Positions 10,592-21,300 of a stretch of 64,000 nt of DNA are shown in pieces. The notes under the pieces are model-generated. The model had not been told where the DNA came from. It ran no database searches and was given only the letters and a program-made list of their open reading frames with translations. The stretch is taken from the NCBI RefSeq assembly GCF_000004195.4, contig NC_030683.2, forward strand, positions 50,667,358-50,731,357, in the 5' to 3' direction. A program made the translations under genes and the position numbers. Each line of letters starts with the position of its first letter. Position 1 is the first letter of the stretch. Source of the DNA: Xenopus tropicalis. Taxonomy: Eukaryota > Chordata > Amphibia > Anura > Pipidae.

Positions 10592-11738
10592 TGTAACACC
10601 TATTTGGCTATAATATGGCCAACCCAGGCTAGTAGCGTGCTGTAGAGCATGTGTTACATGTGACCTTAATACAGGGGTCTCAAACTCGCGACCCGCGGGC
10701 CATTTGCGGCCCTTGGTACACTATTTTGTGGCCCTCACCAACGCCTTCTCAAAAGCAATGAATGGATTGCGATTTTTATTGCGATTCAAGGGATAATGCA
10801 AGGCACGGCGGGCGGGAGCTGCTGATTGCGGAAATGACGTTATGCCATCATAAGGAGCTAATTGTGCACACAGAACGTCTTCCCATAATAACTGTTATGA
10901 TGGCATTCCGCAATCAGCAGCTCCCGCCCGCCGTGCCTTGCATTATCCCTTGAAAGCCAATTTTTGTGAAATCCCTTATGCGGCCCAGCCTCATCCTGAC
11001 TTTGCCTCCATTGGCCCCCAGGTAAATTGAGTTTGAGCCTTAATACAAAGGAGTGGGCCTCCGCTAAGTGGGAGATAGATAATGGAGCTGAGGGTGTTGT
11101 TGACTTACAACTAGCTGAAATAGTGTGGTGCAATAGATAGAAATGGACGCCAGAGGATTCTTGTAAATGAACTAGATAATGCTATATTTGTCCAAGACAA
11201 TGGTATTCAGGGTGTTTCAATACTCACTCAATAGATGCAGAACAGTATGCAGTTATACAATTGATGTAAAATAGATGAATAGCAGAAGTATGATGCTCCC
11301 CTGGATATCCCTTCTCATCAAGAGGTTGGGCAGGTAGGACACCAACAGAATGATAGGTAGGAAAGCTCACCGGCATAGTCCCATGCTCTTGTGGAGGTTA
11401 GGGCAAGGCATATTTGCTAACCTAATTCCCTAGCACTTCTGTGTCCCTAACCTAAGGCCAGTAATGCCTGTTAGGAAGACTACTCCTTTGCTATTATCCT
11501 TGATGTAACAAATGGCTGCTCGTTCTATATAGTTCTGTCTGAAATCACCACTCCTAGAGGGTGCTGTAAAATATGCTGCTATACTGCCTTCTGCTCATTC
11601 ACGGGGCCCTGTCCCCAACTTCAGATGATATAAGTGGCTTTTACTGGGGCCGTCTGCACCCAGGCTCAGTGGACTGAGGCCTGAGACAGGGGCAGCCAAA
11701 GAGGAAGACACTCCCTTGTGCAAGATACTATATAGTCT
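10592..11738 (+). mobile_element. LTR fragment, copy A, broken by a hAT
   Basis: It starts TGTAACACCTATTTG exactly like the solo LTR at 60454 and follows it through the TGGACGCCAGAGGATTC and CACTATATAGTCT-like segments to about 11738, where homology stops. A 366-bp hAT element interrupts it at 10672. Its right end is missing. Confidence 0.7.
10672..11037. mobile_element. hAT MITE with internal palindrome
   Basis: The element opens CAGGGGTCTCAAACTCGCG and ends GAGTTTGAG, with the last few terminal bases lost. It is flanked by the perfect 8-bp duplication CCTTAATA (10664-10671 and 11038-11045). The interior holds a long inverted repeat, arms 10787-10853 and 10895-10952. The related LTR at 60454 shows the uninterrupted site. 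Confidence 0.85.
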
Positions 11739-11799
11739 ATATTTTCTGTGTTCTCTTTCCTACTCCTTGGACTGGGCAACCCAATAGGTGGGTCAGGGG

Positions 11800-12400
11800 G
11801 TCATTCGGTAGATCTAGGCAGGCGTATGGTACCACCCGAACAAAATCTTATAAATGCTTTCTTTCATAGTGGTGCATTTAGAAGACTTTGCCGCAATAGA
11901 CCAGATACAGTCCCACTGTTCCATAGTAATGGAGATAGACAGGGCTTTTTCCCATTGCTGCATATATGGATGGGGTTTTTCCTCTACTGGGTATGAATTA
12001 AGTATATTGTATATTTGGGATATATGCCCCTTCCTTTCTCCTACCTTAATACAAAATTTTTCAAATGTGGTGAGTTCTGGGACTCTCATAGTAGCACATA
12101 GGGATTTTATATAGTGTCTCAGCTGGAAATACATATACTCTCGGAGACCTATTAATCCATATTTCTCTTCTAAAGCCTGTTTCTCCAGAAACTTCTTTGT
12201 CATTGGGTCAAATAGGTGAATAAGTTGAAATGCTATTGTGTGCTTCCAAAGCTGGATGGAAAGCGTATCTAGGCCCAGTGGAAACATCTCATTATATAAA
12301 AATGGGATAAGTGGGGATGTTCTGTTCAGAGAGGTCAGTTTGTCTTTACATTTGGACCATACCTTTATGGTGAATGAGATTGTACGAGTTGCCCACATTT
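11800..12400 (-). pseudogene. L1/Tx1 LINE ORF2 C-terminal fragment
   Basis: About 190 codons are open on the minus strand. They resemble the C-terminal region of frog L1/Tx1 ORF2 proteins (a tract ending KESIYKILFGWYHTP, parallel to [17 protein letters not shown] in the L1 at 29560-32640). No RT core or start is present. It is a 5'-truncated remnant rather than a host gene. Confidence 0.7.
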
Positions 12401-12493
12401 TTACAGTAATGATCCAAGCTTGATAAATAATCCCTCTAGTGTACTACCCATTCATCACATTTCTCTGTAGAATATAAAATATGTACAGTTAAT

Positions 12494-12753
12494 CAGATTT
12501 GGACTGGGACCCCAGAGGCCCACCAGAAAACCTTAGACCACAGGCCCACTCTCCAAACTATTTTTTCTCCTTTCCTCACCCAATCTCTTTATTCTCCTAG
12601 TTTTTATTTACTTGCTAAATCTATTCTTCCATCTATTTCTTCTCTTTCTTCCCATTTAGAAATAGGGAATGACCATGAAGCAGGCCAAATGGTCAGGAGC
12701 AGGAGGGCCCACCGGGAGTTTCCCTGGTATCCTGGTAGGCCAGTCCGACACTG
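12494..12753. mobile_element. hAT MITE
   Basis: The ends CAGATTTGGACTGG and CCAGTCCGACACTG are inverted repeats, flanked by the perfect 8-bp duplication CAGTTAAT (12486-12493 and 12754-12761). There is no coding capacity. Confidence 0.85.
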
Positions 12754-12779
12754 CAGTTAATTAGTTAATATGAAATATG

Positions 12780-14060
12780 TATAGTATATGGTGCCTATGC
12801 AAGAGATACAGCAGCAAAACTAAATAAAATCAACACATTTCTAATGGTAAAGAGATTTTATTTTTTTATTTATTATAAATACATTGTAGATCAAATTATG
12901 AAAAAAATATTTCACTAATGTATTTATGTAAACTATACATTTATCAATAAAATTTAAAATGTTATTATTTCAAGGGGTATTTGCAACTCTAATCAGGATA
13001 ACCTTTCTTTACACATACAGCAGCAGGAGTAAAATGTTTATATGAATAATAATTCCAAAATGGTCCCAGACCATAAAATAGATAAGCAACACAAAATCTT
13101 TATTACTGGGGTTTTTTCAGTTTATTAAGACATAATTCCCAAAACAAAAAACTAACATTGTGATTTTCCTTCAACTAAATCAAGTCCTTCTGCACTCTTC
13201 TATTCCAAAGAACACAGTTGCAAAGTATATGTATTTGTGCCTTTATTTTTCACAGTTCGGTATTGCTATATTGCAAAGAAAAAAAGTATTATAACAAGCA
13301 CACGCTGTCATTTGAATAAGTACTTGTGTGGCATACCTCATTAATATAAATGGAACTAACATCCTGCAATTTTTAGCAAACTCACTATTGGCTCTCCTGA
13401 TAGAAATTTTGACAAGAAAACACTGAAATTATCACAAATTAATTTACAATGAATCACTATGTGTAAACTTTTCAAGTATTTCTTGATGCTGAGTGATGGG
13501 TAATTAAAACATTATTTGAGTGATTGTATTAATAGCAGCATGCAATCTAACTTATCTAAGATTTCCTGAAAAACAAAAATGCTTATCCAGTTATACCTGC
13601 ATCCTGAAGGAAGAAATTCATTTCCACAGGTTATATTTATTTTCAAATAGGGAAACCTTTGAAAAATGCATTCCGTAATAAAAAGTAGTGTACCATTTAT
13701 ACTACAAAGACCCACACCCCAAAAATGCTATTTTTTTTTTAATTTGCACCCACATACTGTATGGGTAATTTACAAAGTAGAAGGTAGGGTGCAAGTGCAT
13801 AAAATGGACCCTGCCTTCCATGACATTGAGCCTATTCTCTGTTTCAGAGCACAGAGACCTGTGGCCACCTCTATGAATACAGCACTGCCCATATTCAAGG
13901 CACAGAGTGCAGCCAGATCCCGAATAGAGGTGTTCTTTACATAAACACTAAGGGATATGCTCTTGCACTTCTGTCTTGGGTCTTTGTGGATGACCCCTAC
14001 TGTCTTATTCACGTGTTATTGGCATTAATGTTTGGCATTGTGAATTGTATATTTTGTGTT
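12780..14060. other. AT-rich intergenic sequence
   Basis: The stretch downstream of mat1a shows no exon or full element that I can support. Several TTTATT strings (AATAAA on the minus strand) occur, for example near 13099 and 13120, but I cannot link any of them to a transcript. Confidence 0.4.
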
Positions 14061-14180
14061 CAGGGGCGTAACTACAGAGAAAGCAGACCCTGCAGTTGCA
14101 GGGGGCCCAGGAGTGTAGGGGGTCCAGTAAGGTCCTAATTATAGAGCAATTTTAATATAGCTTGGTAGAATAAGTCAACG
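14061..14180. repeat. hAT end fragment (CAGGGGCGTAACTA)
   Basis: CAGGGGCGTAACTACAGAG followed by GCAGACCCTGCAGTTGCAGG is a hAT-style terminus. I found no matching right end with a target duplication, so only one end is called. Confidence 0.45.
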
Positions 14181-15048
14181 TTAGAGACCCAAAATTGAAT
14201 TGGCTGGTTTGAAATCTGGAGCAGAATGCCTATTTGCTTGCCTTGCACTTGCAGAAGTACCTAGAAAAGTGAATAGGCATTCTCTCCAAATCACCCTATA
14301 ACTGACCTTCACTCTAGGCCCGCCAGTCTCTGCACCCCCAAGGGTGGACATTCCCAAATGGAGTTACGTAAAAATAAAATATTCCATCTCAACTTTCCAA
14401 ATAAATAAATAGTTTATTCAGACCATTGGTATATAACAATTAATATAAGGCACTCTGGAGCAGAAACCTGTATTAGCCAACCAACAGGTAAAACAGCTAA
14501 AATTACAATTATCACTGGTGGACTCGGCAAATACTTCCACACAGTCTCATATAGTTTTCTCCATTACAATGAAAGAAGGTGTATAAATTATTTTGCTTAA
14601 GCTATCTGGGATTAATGTTGGAAATGCAATAAGGATACAGGTTCATATGTGGTATGTGGTAAACACAATTAATGGAGGAGAAAACTTAGTGCTTAGGCAA
14701 CTAACAGACACAGGGCTGCAGCTGATGCAAAGAATATATCTAAAGAAATATTGTGACATCCTAGCAGCCCTTGAATGAATTGTAAGAAAAAAATGAACTG
14801 GCATTTGCTAGAGAAGGTTTTTATCACAGATAATAATAATTGATCACATCAGAAGAAAAATATCTGACCATTCGCAGCAGACTATTACGACAGAGGATTA
14901 CATTTTCTGTTTTAATTGAAATAACCATAAAGCCTCCACGCTTTCCATGAGGTCATATTGGTCTGCTAAACTTAAACTTAGTACACAAAAAAAGATTTTA
15001 TACACAAATGCATCCTAGGTATATTAATAGCAGCTTTATAACTTGTCA

Positions 15049-15215
15049 GATATAGGATCTATTATCCAGACCTGGGGGATTCCGGATATGGGCTCTTTCT
15101 GTAATTTGGATCTTTCAGTCTGCTAAAAATAATTTATAAAATAAACCCATTAGGATTGTTTTGCCACCAATATGGAATCATGCAACTAAGTTTAGATGGA
15201 GTACTCTGGTGCTCA
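15049..15215. repeat. TA-flanked MITE fragment
   Basis: ATTATCCAGACCTGGGGGAT and the following GGGCTCTTTCTGTAATTTGG match one half of the TA MITE family seen complete at 4366, 29170 and 45268. The other half is missing. Confidence 0.6.
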
Positions 15216-15288
15216 CTGCAGACAGCAGCAGACCCCTGGGTGCAAGTGCTTCCTAAATGAGCACTAAGAGGTTCACTGTGCACTCTTA

Positions 15289-15472
15289 GGCTGATGCCAC
15301 ACACTTTGCATTCTCTTGCGTTTTCATGCGTATATTGGCTACATGTGCCTGCACGCGAGCGTATCCCATTCATTCGGGTGCAGGAACAAGTAGCAGGCGT
15401 AGGGCTGAATTTTCGGCAAGCGTTTTTCCGCTTGCCGAAAAAATCAGCCCTACGCCTGGTGTGGCATCAGCC
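15289..15472. mobile_element. MITE with TTA target duplication (GGCTGATGCCACAC type)
   Basis: It begins GGCTGATGCCACACA and ends TGTGGCATCAGCC, flanked by TTA on both sides (15286-15288 and 15473-15475). The interior holds the palindrome TTTTCGGCAAGCG / CGCTTGCCGAAAA. A related copy lies at 49354-49644. The 3-bp target suggests PIF/Harbinger-type mobilisation, by inference. Confidence 0.75.
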
Positions 15473-15916
15473 TTACACCAATGGTGCTCTTGCACTTGTG
15501 CAAAAGGGATTAAGTAAATGCCCCTCCTGGTTTTCCACATAAATGCATATTGTTTAAGTGACTTGATTACAGAGAATGAATATTCTTCTAAATAGAAAAT
15601 GTAACATTGTGCAGTATAAGTCAATACATACATATATGATAGCAAAAGCATGTTATATAAGACTTAACATATCATAGTTTAGCTTGATGATATGAAATAG
15701 TATGTAGTGCACCAATAATGTAACCCATGTCAATTTTGCAGGTTTGTAGGTTTAAATTAATAATGTAGCAGCATCCAAAACACTGTCATAAAAGAAGAAT
15801 GAGTTTGCCCAAGTTGATACCATATTCCCTTACAGCTAAGAAGAAATGTAGAAAATACAAAATTCACACAAATTCTGTTCAGATTTTGAAAAAAGGAGGT
15901 AGAGGGCATATAGTTT

Positions 15917-15922
15917 TTATTT
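15917..15922 (-). terminator. Possible mat1a poly(A) signal
   Basis: TTTATT on the plus strand is AATAAA on the minus strand, about 195 bases after the mat1a stop. Other AATAAA strings lie further downstream, so the true 3' end is uncertain. Confidence 0.35.
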
Positions 15923-16117
15923 GAAGGAATTAGTTTGGGTCTTAAGATCATTTGTTTGTATCCACTCTGATTCTGTTTGATAGCTGTATTTGCATTCCAT
16001 TTTGACTCGAGAGTCACAGCTGCAAGCACTCTGCCACAGACAGTCATGTGGAATTTATAAATCAGGATTGCTTCAGTTGCATTTGTGTGTAATATGGTAC
16101 AAAAACATTTTTCACCA

Positions 16118-16220
16118 TTAGAAAAAAAGCTCCTTTGGAACCTCCCACGGGAAGTCCTCTCTGCCAAAATGACCATAACATGCAGTTTTCTGGTATAACG
16201 GCTTCTTCAAGTCAAGGTCC
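16118..16220 (-). CDS. mat1a: mat1a coding exon 9 and stop
   Basis: The exon starts after CCTATTCAG, completes Arg and codes [20 protein letters not shown] to KELFF then TAA at 16118-16120. The tail [11 protein letters not shown] is MAT1A-like; MAT2A has YQRTAAYGHFG. Confidence 0.97.
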
Positions 16221-18284
16221 CTGAATAGGAATACAAACATACATTTGAGCTGAATGGTAAGAACAAACATTCTAGGGAAAACATATCTGAATTTTGAGTA
16301 ATTCAATGTAGTTCCTAGTGCATAAATGCAGGGCCATATTTACCAAACAGGCACCTAAGGATCCATGCCTAGGGTGGCAGCTTTAGGGAGGTGGAGGCGC
16401 CTATATGGAATAAAAGTGTTTCCTATAAAATAAATAAGCAATATGCCACTAGACACTTGCCGGTAAATTTAGTGGCAAAGTTGGGGGGGGGGGGGGGGGG
16501 GCACATTCTCTCATTCTCTCTCAAATTGATGCATGCATGATTGAGAAGGAAAGGTGGCGACCCTAACACAGTGCCCATGGCAGTGCTGTCTGCTAGTATA
16601 GCCCTGCATAAATGTATACAAAAATACATGAGGAGAGAAAGACAGACTAATATGTAGAACAATACAAACAAGGAGAAATATAAGTTTGAGTTATGCAAAT
16701 GGCTAGACTGACAAAAGAATATATCCATTAGTACAAGTAAAGATTAAAAGCAGAACAAACAGTATATTAAGAATAGGTAAAGCATTGCTTAAATTAAGCA
16801 GCCCTAGATAACCAAAAGCACTGGTTTAATGCTGCTGTTAAAAAATATTTTCATTAAAAATCAGACACGGAAAGAAACAAATCAGGCAAAATGAGAAAGA
16901 AAGTAGGAGCCATTACAGAGGCATTTTTTACGTGATTTTACCTGACAATTACTCCAGGTCGCAGATCAAAGTTTGCGTTTACAATATCCAGTAATTCCTT
17001 TTCAGTCTTCTCTGAGGTACCATAGGTGAATAGAGAAACTGACAGTGGATAGGCCACACCAATAGCATAAGATACCTTTGAAAGCATAGAATATATTCAC
17101 ATTTTAGGTTGCTAATGAGTAAAAAATCCTAATAAATCTTAATAAATCTTTCACAAATAGGATTTAATTTTTATTATAGATTTTGAAACATAAATGGAGA
17201 TATAAAGTGTGCTTTCTCATTCTGCAAAGACCTCAGCCATGCTGTCAGTCCTGCATTTCAAATTATTGAATCATGTGGACCAGGTAAAATCTATCAGTGC
17301 AATCAATCTATTATTTAACCACAATGCAGTGTTGTTTTCAATGTAATTGCATTCTCCAGGGGAGATGTGTTGGACTCAATTGTGGGCAATGCAGTGGATG
17401 CAGTTGTGCTTCAATTTGATGCCAATCAGTCAAGTCCGAATGGCATCATTTCCTGCATTTAGCTTGATAATGACATGCACCCTATTCTTTCAGCACAACT
17501 GCTCAATTGCGGCTGGGTGTTGTGGAAATCTTGGAGCTACCGCCTAATTCGGAGTATCAGTAGCAGTAAGTTAAAACAATAACTTGTTTAATGTTTTCAG
17601 CTGGACAAAAAAAGGCAGGGGGCATCTAGGCAACATGATGTAGATTATAACAGGGGGAAGAAAGAGAAAATAAAAGCAGAAACCTCGGGGGGGGGGGGTG
17701 GTATTAGGCGAAGGAAAGTCTAGATGTGGGTGAAGGCATAAAACTGGTGAGGGGTGATAAGGAGGGTAATGGGGAGGTTTTTTCTGTTTGGGGGTACTTG
17801 AGGAGTAGAGGTAAATGGGTAAATTTTATGTTTTTTAAAATTTATAAGGGTATTGTGTTGCAGTTCAACTAACACTTGAAAATACACATTGATCACTTAA
17901 TTGTAACACATGAGTGTCTACTTAGCTACACTGTTGTTTGATACATTGTTGTAATTTAGTAACATTTCCACTAGATGGTGCACAGGGTATAAAAGGTGCT
18001 GTGTGTAATTGCCAATTAGCTTGATAAAAGGTCTTATGTGACCTGAAACGTTGCTGCTGCTGTTGTTGTTTGCCCCAGAAAACTTTGCAATAAAGGCATT
18101 TTAATCTACAAAGACAAGAAGTGCTGTTCCTGTTCTTCTGTACCAAGCCAAAAGTGGGCAGACGCTGGAGGGTAATTTCCCGAGTCAGGGGAAGCAGTGC
18201 AGACCACAGGTCAATGTTTACTTTTTTCTAATTTTGCTATATTTTAAGAATTGTTTTTTGTAAAAATAAAATGGGATTTTACGG

Positions 18285-18354
<70 letters not shown>

Positions 18355-21300
18355 CATATATATATATGTCATTTCAATTGTTTAATAAAAAACAAAACTG
18401 GACTCACCTGAACCAGAACACGATGGCAGAGCTTTGCATGCACCAGTGATTTTGCTACCCAACGGGCAGCATAGGCGGCTGAACGGTCAACTTTAGTGTA
18501 GTCTTTCCCTGAAAATGCACCACCTCCATGAGCACCCCATCCACCATAGGTGTCCACAATAATCTTACGGCCTGTGACACCTGCATCCCCCTGTGAAATA
18601 ACATGATTTTAAACATTGCTGTTAGACCATGTGGCCTTGATAGATTCAGTCTTCAATAATTGGAGATCTCAGAGATTTGAATTTGGGCACTTTTTAAACA
18701 ATTCTATAAAAAGTAGCAATGCTGATTACTCAAAGTACAGTTTCCAGTACAATATAGATTCTTTAAATGCATAAATCTCTACATACAGTTTTATCTTTGT
18801 CCAAAGTAACAGGGTCCATTACTACTGCACAGAAAATACATCCATTCCAGGTATTGCTGCTTAACTAAGAGTGATGGGACATGCAGCTCACGCAAGAGTT
18901 TATATTGAAGGAATCACATTTTTTCTAAACAAACACCTAAAACAAATCACCTGTGGTCCACCAATGACAAAACGCCCACTTGGTTGAAGGTGGTAAACAG
19001 TTTTCTCATCCAGGTATTTTGCAGGGACAACAGCCTTAATGACATGTTCCTTTAGGGCCTCTTGCATGTCAGACAAAGAGATGGTTTCATCATGCTGCAC
19101 TGAAATCACAATAGTGTGAACACGTACAGGAATGACTGCTCCATTCTTCTGAATGTATTTCACTGTCACCTGAATGGCAGAAAGTAGAAAACAAGGTGAC
19201 AACTGGCTTAAAACTGGAAGATGTAAATGCATGTAGTAATTTAAAAATTCTATATAATTTGAAATTTTACTTCTTTTTCTACTACTTTTTTGAACATTAT
19301 TGCTAGAATTTTAATGAACTGCTAGACCTTGAATTACCCCACTCTGTGATCCAGCACAGAACACATTTATTTAATTTCAAGTATGAGACAGGAGTGTTTA
19401 TTAATAAATGAGTGCCAGGAACTTTGCTTTTAGTTTTTGTGCTTTATAGATTTTGCCCCCTGCATGCTAAGTTGAATATCCAGCAAGTTTGGTGGCAGTG
19501 GAAACTGCACTCAATCCAATGGGTTAGGCACCATTGCTATTAGGATCATATGAAAGTGACCAAACTGCCATGTTTTGAGCTAGGGGAAAAGAGTTGTGAA
19601 CAAGACCCCCCAGTATCTTTATGTGTGTATTTTAGTCTTAATCTTGTCATAAGCCTGAAAATAATTCCCTAAAACAATAAAAAAAACAGCTACAATGTGA
19701 ATCAGAGAGCTTTCTTCTAGTGACAGCCTGGCCAAACAAAATCAAATGTTTTCTCACGGAATACAGTTCTTACTGTCAGCACAAATGTTGCTGACAGTAA
19801 GAACTGTTTTAAAGACCTGCGCCAAAATACATAAGAAATATTTCTCTTTAAAGGAGAACTAAATCCTAAAATAAATATGGCGAGAAATTCTGTATATTAT
19901 ATTATATAATTTTAATATATTGGTAGGCCATCTTTTAACAGTGAAGTGTATCTTTTATAGAAGCTGATGCTACACTGCACTGGGTTGGGGCTGCCAGGTA
20001 ATGTGAAACTCAATTAATTACCAATTGGTCTGGTATGATCACAAATTATATATATATAAGACTGCAACCTCTAAAACCAAGAAGCAAAGAAAGATCTTCC
20101 AGTTGTAAAATAGGTAATTAATTATTTATATTGCCTTTAGTCGATCGTTCTTTGCCAGGAGGCAAATTCACCCAAAAAATTAGATATGTCTGCTCAGTTA
20201 GACCCTGTGATTTTTTGGGCAAACATCTAAACACTGACAACTGAAACTATGTGTATATTAAAGCAATGTGCAGTATTAAAACATTTACATGATATACATA
20301 TTTAATTCACTATCCTAGGTAAATGCTGCTTACTGTGCTGAAATATCTGTAACAACATTCCTGATTGATTTGCTCACAAACATATTTAGTTCAGTTAAAT
20401 ATCTTACATGATCAAGTTTCATTGTGTTTTCGAAAGCAAAACTGCCCCTCATTGTCAGTTCAGGCATAAATTATGAGAGAACAGCTGGCTGGTGTATGTT
20501 TACCACTAAAAAGTTCAGTGGTAAAAGAAGTGTAAGCAGCAACCATTCAAGCAATATGCTCAAGGCTAAGACTGCTGCCCATTTTTTGTTTAACACAAGC
20601 TTTCTGAACCCTGCTCATATGAAATGACACTAAAAAAAATCTGTGAAATGCCTGGGTGTCGAGTATGGATATCAAAGTATAATTGAAGAATAGACACAGA
20701 ACTCACAGGATTTCATAGTGAAAAAAATTAATCCTTTATTTGTGCAAAATCAGGTGTGCACCAGTTGCCACAAGTAGCAAAGGAGTATGTATTAGTGCAA
20801 GTACTTCTCTGTTTAGTATAGATGTATGCTCCATTTTGCATCCAATCTAGCTTTCATTCAACATCCATACAATGACATATGCTGACATTTTACAAACAGA
20901 AAATATTACCTGTGTTTTGGAATCTGGTCGGAGCCATGGCAGAACCCCATTGCGTCTCAACTCAGCCAACTTGGAATTCAGTTTGTGAGCAAGAACTATA
21001 GTTAAGGGCATGCACTCCTCTGTCTCATCTGTTGCATAACCAAACATTAATCCCTACAAAGTATAATGTTAAAATGTTAACTGAAGTTAAAGTTCAAATG
21101 ACAGCATGAGTGATGTTTTTCTAGAAGAGAGAATAGTACCTGATCCCCTGCTCCAATATCCTCTTCTGTACGATCCAAATGAACTCCTTGTGCAATATCA
21201 GGAGACTGTTGTTCAAGAGCTACCAGTACATTGCAAGTCTTATAGTCAAAGCCTGTTGCAAGGGGAAAAGTAATACATTAAAACAAAAGGTTTTAATAGG

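Noticed and set aside
11814..12398. 194-codon minus-strand frame as a host gene
   Set aside because: The sequence resembles the C-terminal region of L1/Tx1 ORF2 and parallels the L1 at 29560-32640.
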